DNA of 64,000 bases. It comes from VAZQ01 sp963817135 (lineage in GTDB: Bacteria; Pseudomonadota; Alphaproteobacteria; Rhizobiales; Xanthobacteraceae). Both the position numbers and the translations under genes were made by a program. The DNA is taken from the NCBI GenBank assembly GCA_963817135.1, contig CAWFNG010000017.1:1-64000 (forward strand), written 5' to 3'. Below are positions 18,517-27,315 of the stretch, in pieces. How positions within the stretch are numbered: position 1 is the first letter of the stretch; each line of letters begins with the position of its first letter. The notes beneath the pieces are model-generated. The model was not told where the DNA came from. It searched no databases and saw nothing but the letters and a program-made list of their open reading frames with translations.

Positions 18517-18548
18517 AAAAACGAACCCCGGCCGTCAGCCGGGGTTCG
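18517..18548 (-). terminator. Rho-independent terminator
   Basis: Read on the minus strand: an 11-bp perfect stem (CGAACCCCGGC / GCCGGGGTTCG) with a 5-base loop, followed by TTTTT. It sits 23 bp beyond the stop of the gene at 18571-18909, which it should terminate. Confidence 0.8.
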
Positions 18549-18570
18549 AGTTTCCTCTCGCTCTGCGCGG

Positions 18571-18909
18571 CTACCTGGACGGCGGCGCCTGATCCGGCGG
18601 GTTCATTGCCCATTCGCTGGTGCAGATGTCCTTGAACAGCACGGCACCGCCCTGCAGATTTTCCTTGGTCAGGCATTTTGCGTCTGCGCTCGCCATCCGC
18701 GTGGGAACGCTGGTCGAGTTCTTGGCCCACTGCCTGGTGCAGACGTCCTTGAACAACACGGCGTCGGGCTGGAGATATTCCTTCGTCAGGCAATTGTCCG
18801 GCGGCGAAGGGCTGGCAATGACCGGGCGCACGATGGTAGGCCGTACCTGCTCGGTCGGGACATACCTGTCGTGATGGTGGTCATAATACCGGTCGTGATC
18901 CAAGCTCAC
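18571..18909 (-). CDS. Protein with two CLTKE..D.CT.W repeats
   Basis: 112 residues from a GTG at 18909, the only start after an in-frame TAG. A His/Asp/Tyr-rich N-terminus (DHDRYYDHHHDRY) is followed by two copies of a 25-residue unit: CLTKEYLQPDAVLFKDVCT then RQWA, and CLTKENLQGGAVLFKDICT then SEWA. The unit also ends the secreted protein at 7100. No signal peptide is visible from this start, so either the true N-terminus is lost or it acts inside the cell. Function unknown. Confidence 0.65.
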   Translation of the reverse strand: MSLDHDRYYDHHHDRYVPTEQVRPTIVRPVIASPSPPDNCLTKEYLQPDAVLFKDVCTRQWAKNSTSVPTRMASADAKCLTKENLQGGAVLFKDICTSEWAMNPPDQAPPSR

Positions 18910-19052
18910 AGTCTGCCCGAGCTAACAGTGAGTGCAGGTTTTGTAATCGTGGGTCGACGCTGAACGACAAGATAGGGGTGATCGGGCCCCCGACTGATCA
19001 AGGCCATAGTCGCTGCGGGGTCTCAAGAAGCTAACCGGTTTACCTCGATACA

Positions 19053-19985
19053 CTACACTTCCGGCGCCTCCACTTGAGTGAGATCCGCGGCATCCGGACC
19101 CGGCTTGCCGATGGCGGCGAGCGCTGCACGCAGCTGACCCCCGGCGCGATCGAGAATGCTTGTGGCCTCCTTCAAATCACAACCATGCAGAAGCAGGAGG
19201 GCGAGCTTGATGTTGCCGTTTGCCTCGCGAAATGCCTCGCGCACCTCGTCGCCGCTGCGGCCGCTGAGCCGCTTGAGTATGCTTTCGCTGCGCCGCACGA
19301 GTTTCTGATTGACGGCTTGCAGGTCCACCATGAGGCCATCGTAGACCCGGCCCAGCAGGATCATGACGAGAGACGAAAAGACATTGAGGGTGATTCGCTG
19401 CGCAGTTCCGGCCTTCATTCGTGTCGACCCCGCAATCGGCTCTGCGCCGGTGTCAAGCCAGATGGCGTAATCGGCTTCCTGCAGGATCGGCGTATCGGGG
19501 TTATTTGCGACCCCGATCGTCAAGGCGCCCCGCCTTCTTGCTTCCTTCAGGCACGACAGCGTGAACGGCGTCGTCCCGCTGGCTGCCACCGCGATGAGTA
19601 CGTCGTTGACGCCGATTTCGTGCTGTTGGACGAGTCGGATGGCCTGGTCAACCGCGTCCTCGGCACCTTCCACCGACTGCAGCAGTGCATCCTTGCCGCC
19701 CGCCATGAGCAGCAGCAGCCGGTCTTGCGGCCAACTGAACGTCGGTATCAGCTCTGCGCCATCCTGGACGGCCAGTCGGCCGGAGGTTCCTGCGCCGACA
19801 TAGACCAGCCGGCCGCCGTTTCGCAATCTCGCTTCCGCGGCGAGCGCCGCAGCCACAAGCGCGAAGCGGGCCGTCCGTACCGCGGCGACTGCCGTGAATT
19901 GGCCCTCGATCATTGCCTCGGCGATGTCCGTAGGATCCCAGACGTCGATATCCGAATATCGTGGGCTCGGGCGTTCGGTATTCAT
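19053..19985 (-). CDS. murQ: N-acetylmuramic acid 6-phosphate etherase
   Basis: 310 residues. It cleaves the lactyl ether of MurNAc-6-phosphate to give GlcNAc-6-phosphate and D-lactate during cell-wall recycling. Visible features are the SIS-type sugar-phosphate site (GAGTSGRLAVQDGAEL), the EGAEDAVDQAI segment that supplies a catalytic acid, AASGTTPFT and GAEPIAGSTRMKAGTAQR, and a C-terminal helical tail (ANGNIKLALLLLHG). Length fits the family. It is transcribed divergently from nagA, whose enzyme uses its product; the 196-bp gap holds palindromic element A. Confidence 0.95.
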   Translation of the reverse strand: MNTERPSPRYSDIDVWDPTDIAEAMIEGQFTAVAAVRTARFALVAAALAAEARLRNGGRLVYVGAGTSGRLAVQDGAELIPTFSWPQDRLLLLMAGGKDALLQSVEGAEDAVDQAIRLVQQHEIGVNDVLIAVAASGTTPFTLSCLKEARRRGALTIGVANNPDTPILQEADYAIWLDTGAEPIAGSTRMKAGTAQRITLNVFSSLVMILLGRVYDGLMVDLQAVNQKLVRRSESILKRLSGRSGDEVREAFREANGNIKLALLLLHGCDLKEATSILDRAGGQLRAALAAIGKPGPDAADLTQVEAPEV

Positions 19986-20085
19986 GGCTCACGCGGGAAT
20001 GCCAAACACGGGGGAGTGCTTTCCCGCAGGGTTCTCCTCTCAGGCGCACAATGCCGGTGCCGGTCGCATTCTATTGGATTAAGGT

Positions 20086-20147
20086 TGCGGCACCAAGTTC
20101 GCACCAGAACGTGCTGCGCGTGCTGGCGAACTTCGGAATCGGGCCGC
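20086..20147. repeat. Palindromic element A, copy 2 (inverted orientation)
   Basis: Between murQ and nagA. It contains AAGTTCGC, GAACGTGCTGCG and GCGAACTTCGGAATCGG, matching the reverse complement of the copy at 42392 with slight decay of the left arm. Because it lies in the divergent promoter region, it could affect expression of both genes. Confidence 0.7.
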
Positions 20148-20181
20148 TAGCCGTACATTGGCAAAAGGTAGCTTGGACCGG

Positions 20182-21327
20182 ATGATCGAGCCAGCATTGC
20201 ACGCCGTTGTCGCCGATCATGTCTTCGACGGTGCCCTCGTACACGATAGTGCTGCCGTGATCATGCATGGCACGCGCATCGCGCAGGTCGTGCCGCGGGC
20301 GGAACTGCCGCGGTCGATCTCCGTCCGGGTCCTGCCGGAAGGCGCATGGCTCGCCCCCGGGTTCATCGATCTGCAGGTGAACGGCGGCGCAGATGTGCTG
20401 TTCAACGACCAGCCGACCTCGAACGGTGTCTGCACGATCGCCGCGGCGCATCGAAAATTCGGGACGACCGCACTGCTACCGACGCTCTTAACCGACAGCG
20501 ACGAAAAAGTGAGACTTGCCTTGCACACGGCCGCCACCGTCGTCGGCCGGGAGCCTGGCGTCCTCGGCATCCACCTCGAAGGGCCTTTTCTCTCTCCTGA
20601 AAGGCCGGGGGTGCATGATGCCCGGTACATAAGGCGACCGGGCGCGGACGATATTTCGATGCTCACCGCGCCACGCAACGGCGTGCTGCTCGTGACATTG
20701 GCACCTGAAGTGGTGCCGCCGCGTTTCATAGCAAAGCTGGTCGCGGCCGGCGTTCGCGTGTCGCTCGGTCATTCGATGGCGTCCTACCGGCAGACCGGTG
20801 CCGCCATGGCGGAAGGGTTGCGGGGGTTTACGCACCTCTTCAATGCCATGCGGCCGTTGGCCAGCCGGGAACCCGGACCGATCGCAAAGGCCCTGGAGTC
20901 GACCGATGCCTGGTACGGGCTGATCGTCGATGGCGTGCACGTCGATCCCGCCATGCTCCGCCTTGCACTCCGCGGTCTCGGCCGCCCTATGCTGATAACC
21001 GATGCGATGCCGCCCGTTGGCGGCAGCCGCTCCAGTTTTACTCTGCACGGGAGCAACATCACCGTCCGGAATGGCAGCTGCCGCAGGGACGACGGGACGT
21101 TGGCGGGGACGGTTCTCGACATGGCGACCGCCGTCAAGAACTGCATTCGCCTCCTGGGAGTGCCTTTGCCGGACGCGCTGCGTCTTGCCTCCGCAAATCC
21201 GGCGGCGTTTATCGGCCTCGAACATATCCTCGGCCGGCTCGCCCCCGGATACCGCGCCGACCTGGTGGCCTTCGATCCGGCCGATGTGTCGGTGCTTGCA
21301 ACCTGGGTTGCCGGCAGCAGCGACTAG
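20182..21327 (+). CDS. nagA: N-acetylglucosamine-6-phosphate deacetylase
   Basis: About 381 residues from ATG 20182; TTG codons at 20173 and 20158 are alternatives, the former better spaced from AAAAGG. Amidohydrolase-fold enzyme that removes acetate from GlcNAc-6-phosphate. Visible active-site blocks are HLEGPFLSPERPGVHD, LGHSMAS, THLFNAM, DGVHVDP and the catalytic Asp in ITDAMPPVGG. The C-terminal GLEHILGRLAPGYRADLVAFD is usual for the family. The TAG stop is supplied by the first CTAG of a half copy of palindromic element B, so the last residues may have been altered by that insertion. Confidence 0.94.
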   Translation: MIEPALHAVVADHVFDGALVHDSAAVIMHGTRIAQVVPRAELPRSISVRVLPEGAWLAPGFIDLQVNGGADVLFNDQPTSNGVCTIAAAHRKFGTTALLPTLLTDSDEKVRLALHTAATVVGREPGVLGIHLEGPFLSPERPGVHDARYIRRPGADDISMLTAPRNGVLLVTLAPEVVPPRFIAKLVAAGVRVSLGHSMASYRQTGAAMAEGLRGFTHLFNAMRPLASREPGPIAKALESTDAWYGLIVDGVHVDPAMLRLALRGLGRPMLITDAMPPVGGSRSSFTLHGSNITVRNGSCRRDDGTLAGTVLDMATAVKNCIRLLGVPLPDALRLASANPAAFIGLEHILGRLAPGYRADLVAFDPADVSVLATWVAGSSD

Positions 21328-21370
21328 TGCGGTGAATTTCAAGTTCCTATCATTACTGGCCGCAAGCTCG
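21324..21370. repeat. Palindromic element B, half copy at the nagA stop
   Basis: CTAGTGCGGTGAATTT, one mismatch, then AAGTTCCTATCATTACTGG and CGCAAGCTCG: the reverse complement of the right half of the element at 14735-14812. The first CTAG contains the nagA stop codon. The other arm is missing. Confidence 0.8.
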
Positions 21371-21417
21371 AGTCCGGAGGTTGCACGCGCAATAGACATT
21401 TTTCATGGAGACATCGG

Positions 21418-22845
21418 ATGCTCAGACACGCGATATCGCTTGCCTCCAGTCAGCAGCCAGCCTCGCACTCGTTGATGCATCGTCGCAGTTTCATGATTGG
21501 AGCTGGCGCAGCGGGGATCCTGCTCGGGACAGCAATGGGCCGAGCGTACACACAGATTGCAACTGCAGCCGATTACTCGCTTCGAATTGCGCCACTGCGG
21601 CTTGAACTCGCACCCGATAAGGTGATCGAAACCTTCGGTTACAACGGGACCGTACCGGGTCCGGTGCTGCGGCTTCGCGAAGGCCGCCAGATCAGCGTTG
21701 ATATCCGCAACGACACGGACATCGATGACATCATACATTGGCATGGGCTTTACGTTCCCTCTGCGGCCGATGGTGCGATGGAGGAAGGATCGCCGATGGT
21801 GGAGCGCGCTGCGACGCAGCGTTACACATTCGTGCCGAAGCCCACCGGTACACGCTGGTATCACAGTCATAATGCCGCCAACACCGATCTGCGACGAAGC
21901 TTGTACTCCGGGATGTACGGGTTCCTGATTGTCGAGCCGGCGAACGATCCTGGCCAATATGATCAGGAAGTGCTGCTGGCAGCGCATCATTGGGAGGGCT
22001 CGTGGGTCAGCATGCAGGACATCCGCAGAGGTCCGCCGCCCGACAACGGGCTGGAGGTGCTGTACGCAGCAGCATCGTTCAACGATAAAATGCTTGGTCA
22101 CGGCGAGCCCATCCGCGTCCGCGAAGGCCAGCGCGTGCTGTTCCGATTGCTCAATGCCAGCGCGACCCAGAATATTACCGTGGCGCTGCCGGGACATCGC
22201 TTCACAGTGATCGCGCTCGACGGAAACCAGGTGCCGTCGCAACGAACTATCGACACACTGTTTCTCGCACCTTCGGAACGTATCGATGCGGTCGTGGAGA
22301 TGAACCGTCCTGGTGTTTGGGTCCTCGGCGAGATCCGAGATGAAGTTCGCAAGATGGGACTTGGCGTGGTCGTCGAATACGCAGACCGGCGTGGGGAACC
22401 TCAATGGTCTCCTCCGCCTAATTCTGCGTGGGACTACACGATATTCGGCGTGGAGCGGCCGGTCCCTGCGCCGGACGAACGTTTCGATCTCGTCTTCGAG
22501 AAAGTGCCAGGCGGGCGTGGCGGCTATAACCGCTGGACCCTCAATGGCAAGTCCTGGCCGAATACGAATCCACTATTCACGACCGAGCGCGGAAAGCGCT
22601 ATCGGCTGGTCATGACTAACAAGAGCGGTGATAACCATCCGGTACACCTGCATCGTCATACTTTCGAGGTGACCAAGATCGGCGACAAGCTGGCCGCGGG
22701 CGTGATGAAAGATACCATAAATATGACGCGGTTCAGCACGGTAGAGATCGATTTCGTTGCCGACGACCCGGGGCCTTCGTTGCTCCACTGTCATCATCAG
22801 GATCATCAGGATGAAGGCTTCATGGGATTGGTGACATATCTTTGA
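21418..22845 (+). CDS. Laccase-like multicopper oxidase
   Basis: 475 residues with a Tat-type leader (HRRSFMIGAGAAGILLG, residues 21-37). Three cupredoxin domains are implied by the four copper motifs: HWHG (107-110), WYHSH (147-151), HPVHLH (407-412) and HCHHQDH (457-463). The axial position five residues after the last His is Phe468, not Met, as in high-potential laccases. It oxidises phenols or metal ions while reducing O2 to water in the periplasm; the substrate is not evident. The ATG at 21418 has GGAG seven bases upstream; an ATG at 21475 would place the Arg pair at residues 3-4. Confidence 0.93.
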   Translation: MLRHAISLASSQQPASHSLMHRRSFMIGAGAAGILLGTAMGRAYTQIATAADYSLRIAPLRLELAPDKVIETFGYNGTVPGPVLRLREGRQISVDIRNDTDIDDIIHWHGLYVPSAADGAMEEGSPMVERAATQRYTFVPKPTGTRWYHSHNAANTDLRRSLYSGMYGFLIVEPANDPGQYDQEVLLAAHHWEGSWVSMQDIRRGPPPDNGLEVLYAAASFNDKMLGHGEPIRVREGQRVLFRLLNASATQNITVALPGHRFTVIALDGNQVPSQRTIDTLFLAPSERIDAVVEMNRPGVWVLGEIRDEVRKMGLGVVVEYADRRGEPQWSPPPNSAWDYTIFGVERPVPAPDERFDLVFEKVPGGRGGYNRWTLNGKSWPNTNPLFTTERGKRYRLVMTNKSGDNHPVHLHRHTFEVTKIGDKLAAGVMKDTINMTRFSTVEIDFVADDPGPSLLHCHHQDHQDEGFMGLVTYL

Positions 22846-23149
22846 TTGGGGCGGGTGAGCGGCTCGAAGTGGGCACCAACTGACCCTGCAGGCAATCAAA
22901 AAGCTCGCCAGATGAGCAGGCCATGAAACCGCGTGCTGCGAAGCTGCGTAGTTCGGCCGCGCCTCGGCCCGCCCAGGCCCCGCGATGGCCTGACGCATAA
23001 ATGCCTCTTAAATCGGCATAAAGCCTGGGGAAACGGCGCAATTCGCTCCCCGTGCCATACTTTGCGAGCGGAAAATCTCCGTGGATTGCCTTCACGTCGC
23101 CATAGAGGCACAGGAATATTTCCAAAAAGATTGATGCTGGTGGGGCGAT
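22846..23149. other. Intergenic stretch, nothing recognised
   Basis: GC-rich spacer between the oxidase and the next gene. Short frames on both strands show no domain or ribosome site. Confidence 0.4.
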
Positions 23150-24163
23150 ATGTCGAGGGAGTTGAGCTCGACCGAACGGCGCATGTGTCGCGTTGTCTTT
23201 GCACTCCTCGGTGCAATGCTTTTTGCTTTTCTTCTGCTCAACACAATAAACTCCTTATCCAATTCATCGCCGCCCGTGAACAAATCACCAACGGGCTCTA
23301 CAAACGCCAGCAGCCATCCAAAGCAAGCGATCCAGTCATCGCTGGCTCCGCAGCCCGCACGGTCTGAGAGGGAGCCGGCGCCAGCGCAAGGCATACCCCA
23401 CTATTCCGCGCCGGTGCCTTTGCCAGTCATCAAAGCTCGCTCGGAGTTGCCACAAAAAACGACCCTGGAAACGGCGGTCCGGTTCGATCCTCAACGCCTG
23501 GAGCGACGTCCCGATGGAAGCGGCCTTGCTGCCACGCGTGGTCTATTAAGACTTTCTTCGGCGGAGGTGCCAGCCAGAATTCCTTCCAGGGAAAGCTTTG
23601 CATTACCGCAGGGAGGCCCAATCGTTACCCCTATGTTCTCAACCGTCGAGGCCCCATCGGCCCCCCCTTCGGAGAGCACGCAGGGTGAGCCCAGCTCCGA
23701 ACGTGTGCAGCTGATTCAAGCACGACTGCGCGATCTCGGGTTTCTATCCTCGCCTGCCAGTGGCGCGTGGGATGCCAGCTCGCGAGCCGCGCTTCGAGAT
23801 TTCAAGGTCGTTAATCACCTGGCCAACGATGATGTCTGGGACTTGCAGACGAGCGAAAGGCTTACCTCCGAGAGCGCTATCCGAGCCGATCAATCATTCA
23901 TTGGAAACTGGTCCAAAGCACCATGCCAGTCAGCGCGCAAAGACAATCTGCGACTGACCATCAACTCGCGTCGGGTAAGATCGTCAGCGGGGGGCGTCTG
24001 CGAATTTCGTGACTTTGTTGCCGATCACAGTGGCTGGCGTGTGCGAACCACTTGTTCGCATGGCAATCAACGTTGGAAGGCCGACGGCAAATTCGCAGTA
24101 CAGGGGGACAAGTTGATTTGGACCAGCGAAGGCGACGCTAATAGTTATTTCAGGTGCAATTGA
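23150..24163 (+). CDS. Membrane-anchored protein with peptidoglycan-binding domain
   Basis: 337 residues. One N-terminal membrane segment (VVFALLGAMLFAFLLL, about 15-30) and a long Pro/Ser-rich linker lead to a PG_binding_1-like helical domain near 187-240 (VQLIQARLRDLGFLSSPASG, WDASSRAALRDFK). A C-terminal beta-rich region (about 250-337) contains four Cys (CQSARK, CEFRD, CSHGN, FRC). Probably a periplasmic envelope protein; enzyme activity is not evident. Confidence 0.7.
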   Translation: MSRELSSTERRMCRVVFALLGAMLFAFLLLNTINSLSNSSPPVNKSPTGSTNASSHPKQAIQSSLAPQPARSEREPAPAQGIPHYSAPVPLPVIKARSELPQKTTLETAVRFDPQRLERRPDGSGLAATRGLLRLSSAEVPARIPSRESFALPQGGPIVTPMFSTVEAPSAPPSESTQGEPSSERVQLIQARLRDLGFLSSPASGAWDASSRAALRDFKVVNHLANDDVWDLQTSERLTSESAIRADQSFIGNWSKAPCQSARKDNLRLTINSRRVRSSAGGVCEFRDFVADHSGWRVRTTCSHGNQRWKADGKFAVQGDKLIWTSEGDANSYFRCN

Positions 24164-24279
24164 TTCAGTCAGCAGTGCCGATGCATTTGCGGCTCAACCT
24201 TTCTCGCGATTCAATTCCTGCATGGGTGGTTGGTTAGCTTTCCCCTGGTGATCGCCCGACGAGGTGATCGAGCAGCGTT

Positions 24280-25353
24280 TCAATGCTGTCCCGGGTCGCT
24301 GAAAAACCGGTTGATGGCGCGCTCTCCGGCAGCGCCTTTTTCTATCGCGAGCAGGGCCTGCGAACCATCCTCGTACACGATTGGAATCTCCATCCACGTC
24401 AGCTCCCGCAGAAAACGCAAGTTGGCTTCGCGCTCATCCTTGGCTCCCGAGAGGCCAAAAAGAAAAACGCCGGGAGCAACCTTCGTCGATTGCCCCAGCA
24501 TCACTGCGCGACGGGAGCGCTCGGCCGTGGTCATTACGGGACTGCCGATGCGGGAAATTTGCGCAAATGGCGATCGGTCTGGATGCTGGAAGCGGAGCTC
24601 GACCAGGTGACTCATCGCCGCATCCGCACCGGTCTCCCGGCGCATGATCATGACAAGCGAAAGTCCGCGCGCCGGGATTTGCGCATCTACTTGCAGAACT
24701 GCCTCCGGGTTGCTTCCCGTCCCTTCCGAAAGCATTCGCCAGTTGGCCGTCCCATCAACTCCCGGAACATCCGGATTTGTCGCACTCTTCTCATAGAGCA
24801 TTGCGCGCTGAACTGCTGCGCTTCCGGTCACGCGCTCCAGAAGTCCCGTCAGGAAGGTAAGCTGGATGCTGCCTGTGGAATAGGCATAAGCTCCAATGCC
24901 GAGGCCAAGTATCAGGCCCGCCAAGATGAGGCGAGAAACAACCCTGCCGACCAGGGGTTTGCGCCTTGCGCTAATTCTGCTGCCATCGAGGTCCGCACCA
25001 TCGGTGGTCGCCTGCTCGGGCTCGGGTCGCACGGCAATCGGATCGAGATCTTCTCTGTCTTCGAATTCAATTCGCCGGATCGCCTCCCTTAATGCCAACT
25101 GCTGCTTTGCGGCTTCCTCTTTGGAGTACGGGGGAATGGCGGAGGCCAATTTTTTCGCGAGCACTTCCCGCGCGCGATCGTATATGGCACCCCTGGCTTC
25201 GTAGGAATCACGATCCAGACGTGCAACAGCGCGCGACAACATGGCAAAGTAGTCGATGACCTCGGCGCTCTTGAGGTCGGCAGCTGCATGACGATGTTCA
25301 GCCGCGACGGCGGTCAGTGGTTCCGGCACAATTGATGGGGAACGCGTCGGCAC
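24280..25353 (-). CDS. Single-pass membrane protein of unknown function
   Basis: 357 residues from a GTG at 25353 preceded by AAGGGGG. The N-terminal 120 residues are helical and probably cytoplasmic, with DYFAMLSRAVARLDRDSYEARGAIYDRARE resembling a conserved region of Bradyrhizobium membrane proteins. One membrane segment (VVSRLILAGLILGLGIGAYAY) lies near 137-157, and the C-terminal 190 residues, probably periplasmic, contain GLSLVMIMRRETGADAAMSHLVEL. I know no function for this family. Confidence 0.7.
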   Translation of the reverse strand: MPTRSPSIVPEPLTAVAAEHRHAAADLKSAEVIDYFAMLSRAVARLDRDSYEARGAIYDRAREVLAKKLASAIPPYSKEEAAKQQLALREAIRRIEFEDREDLDPIAVRPEPEQATTDGADLDGSRISARRKPLVGRVVSRLILAGLILGLGIGAYAYSTGSIQLTFLTGLLERVTGSAAVQRAMLYEKSATNPDVPGVDGTANWRMLSEGTGSNPEAVLQVDAQIPARGLSLVMIMRRETGADAAMSHLVELRFQHPDRSPFAQISRIGSPVMTTAERSRRAVMLGQSTKVAPGVFLFGLSGAKDEREANLRFLRELTWMEIPIVYEDGSQALLAIEKGAAGERAINRFFSDPGQH

Positions 25354-25713
25354 AAGAAACCCCCTTTACGCAACGGATTGAGGATAGCAACGAACCCGCA
25401 GATGCTCAATATTCGTTGCACCCGCAGATGGCCAATAATTCAGAGGCGAAGGTTCCGTGGCGGATGGGCGGTATTCGCGTTTGTCACCCTTCGCGCGGAG
25501 ATCGCCTCGCGCCGTGAGCGCCCGCGCCTGATCGCGATGGAGCGCACTAGCGGGCGCGTGCTTGCCGTCCGATGCCACTCAATGAGTCTGCTGTTCGGGT
25601 TCAAGTAGCTCTCCGGCGTTCGCTTTTTGTCACGGTGTGGTAGGTTGCCGTCGGCGCGAAGCGGCAGAGGGCCGGCGAGAACGGCAGCACGCAGTTGAGA
25701 GAAAGGACCAACG
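25354..25713. other. Intergenic stretch
   Basis: No gene. Near 25630-25650 CACGGTGTGGTAGGTTGCC resembles the promoter-like block in front of several SBP genes and the kinase at 10396. Confidence 0.4.
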
Positions 25714-26417
25714 GATGCACAAAATTGCGATTCCCCAGGCAGCAATCGACCGCGTGTTGAAGCGGCGCGAACTCATTGCATGTGTTCAACGAAATCGATC
25801 CGGGGTGTACTGCTCATATCGTCGTCGATCTGCAGAATGGCTTCATGGCGCCCGGGCAGCCGGCGGAAATTGCGCAAGCACGCGAGATCGTTCCCAATGT
25901 CAATCGCATCAGCGCGGCATTGCGCAGAGCCGGCGGCCTCGTCGTCTACATCCAGAATACGATCGACGATGCCGCGCGGCGCGACTGGTCGAACTGGTTC
26001 GCCTACATGTCAGGTAAAAAGCGCGAGGCAGCGATGTTTGCGGCCTTTGCCGAGGGCAGTTACGGCCACGCGCTTTGGCCGGAGCTTCAGGTTCTGCCGC
26101 AGGATATCAGGGTCAACAAGCGCCGGTTCGGCGCCTTCGTTCCCGGCTCCTCGGATCTGCATGCGGTGCTTCAAGCGCGCAACATTGACACGCTGATCAT
26201 CACCGGGACGGCTACCAACGTGTGCTGCGAGTCGACCGCGCGCGATGCGATGATGATGAACTACAAGGTAATTTTCGTGGCCGACGCCACGGCAACCTAC
26301 AACGACGAAGAGCACAACGCGACGCTTGGCATCATGCTGGCCATGTTTGCCGATGTGATGACAACCGACGAGGTGGTTCTCCGTCTGGCAGGCACTCTAA
26401 CTCAGGCGGCGGAATAG
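25714..26417 (+). pseudogene. Isochorismatase-like cysteine hydrolase, frameshifted N-terminus
   Basis: From 25776 the frame gives a near-complete cysteine hydrolase with its catalytic Asp (VVDLQNGFM), Lys (NKRRFGAF) and Cys (TNVCCEST). The normal N-terminus (MHKIAIPQAAIDRVLKRR from ATG 25714) is in another frame, separated by one surplus base near 25768-25775. The gene is either mildly broken, misread, or translated from the TTG at 25776 without its first 20 residues. Members hydrolyse amides such as ureidoacrylate or N-carbamoylsarcosine. It faces the ABC importer operon convergently, hinting that the imported compound is its substrate. Confidence 0.75.
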
Positions 26418-26478
26418 AAAGACGAACGCCGGCACGCGCGGCAAGCTTAGAGCGAATCGGAATTAAGGACCACCAGCT

Positions 26479-27315
26479 CTAGCTGCGCTGCCAGGGCAGC
26501 AATTGTCGCTCCGCCATTGTCACGGCGTAGTACATCAATCCGGCGATCACCGTCAGGATGACCAGGCTCGTCATCACCAGCGACATATCGAAGATGTTCT
26601 GGCCGTAAATGATCAGGTAACCGAGACCGGCATTGGACGCGAGAAACTCGCCGACGATGGCGCCGATCAGCGACAGGCCGATGTTTACTTTCAACGTGGC
26701 GATAATCGTCGGCACCGCCGAAGGAAACACCACCTTTGAGAACTGCTGCCATTTGGACGCCCCGAACGAGCGGACTACGATCAGCTTTTCAGGATCGGCT
26801 TGGCGGAACGCGCTGTAAACGGAAAGGATCGTTACGAAGAGACAGATCGAAACCGCAAGGGCGACTACAGCAGTCATCGTTGCCCCGAGCCAGATGATAA
26901 AGATCGGACCCAGCGCCATTTTCGGCGTGGCATTGAGCACGACGATGTAGGGATCGGTCACATCGCTGAGAAAATCCGACCACCACAGAATGCCGGAAAT
27001 CACGATGCCCAGAACCGTTCCGATGCCAAAGCCTATGAGTGTTTCGCCGACCGTAATTGCGAAGTGGTAAGCAAGTGAGCCGTCGCTCATCAGCTGAACA
27101 AGTTTTTGCGCAATGGCTTTGGGCTGGCTGGTAATAAAAGGGTCGACGATGCGCAGGGTGGCGGCGAAATGCCAAACCCCGAGAAACACCACCAGCACCG
27201 CAATCTGCACCAAAAGGACCTGCATTTGCCGCAGCTGCAGCGCCCGCAGGTATGCTGCATGCCGTTGAGAATTCGGATTGCGGGTGAGGGCTTCGCTAGA
27301 GGGTATGACTGTCAA
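26479..27315 (-). CDS. ABC transporter permease, SsuC/TauC type
   Basis: About 278 residues with six predicted membrane segments and the EAA-type loop that contacts the ATPase (VRSFGASKWQQFSKVVFPSAVPTI region). Start: TTG 27315, nine bases after GGGAGG, overlaps the ATPase gene by 20 bp; a GTG at 27351 is the alternative. Member of the nitrate/sulfonate/taurine importer family that works with NMT1-like receptors. Third gene of the operon at 26479-29109. Confidence 0.88.
   Translation of the reverse strand: MTVIPSSEALTRNPNSQRHAAYLRALQLRQMQVLLVQIAVLVVFLGVWHFAATLRIVDPFITSQPKAIAQKLVQLMSDGSLAYHFAITVGETLIGFGIGTVLGIVISGILWWSDFLSDVTDPYIVVLNATPKMALGPIFIIWLGATMTAVVALAVSICLFVTILSVYSAFRQADPEKLIVVRSFGASKWQQFSKVVFPSAVPTIIATLKVNIGLSLIGAIVGEFLASNAGLGYLIIYGQNIFDMSLVMTSLVILTVIAGLMYYAVTMAERQLLPWQRS

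Noticed and set aside
19074..20150. Plus-strand frame of 358 codons
   Set aside because: Antisense to murQ, whose motifs are unambiguous.
21403..22404. Minus-strand frame of 333 codons
   Set aside because: Antisense to the multicopper oxidase, whose four copper motifs are clear.
24251..24275. GACGAGGTGATCGAG resembling the end of an SBP gene
   Set aside because: Only 15 bases match and nothing upstream encodes the SBP tail, so chance is sufficient.
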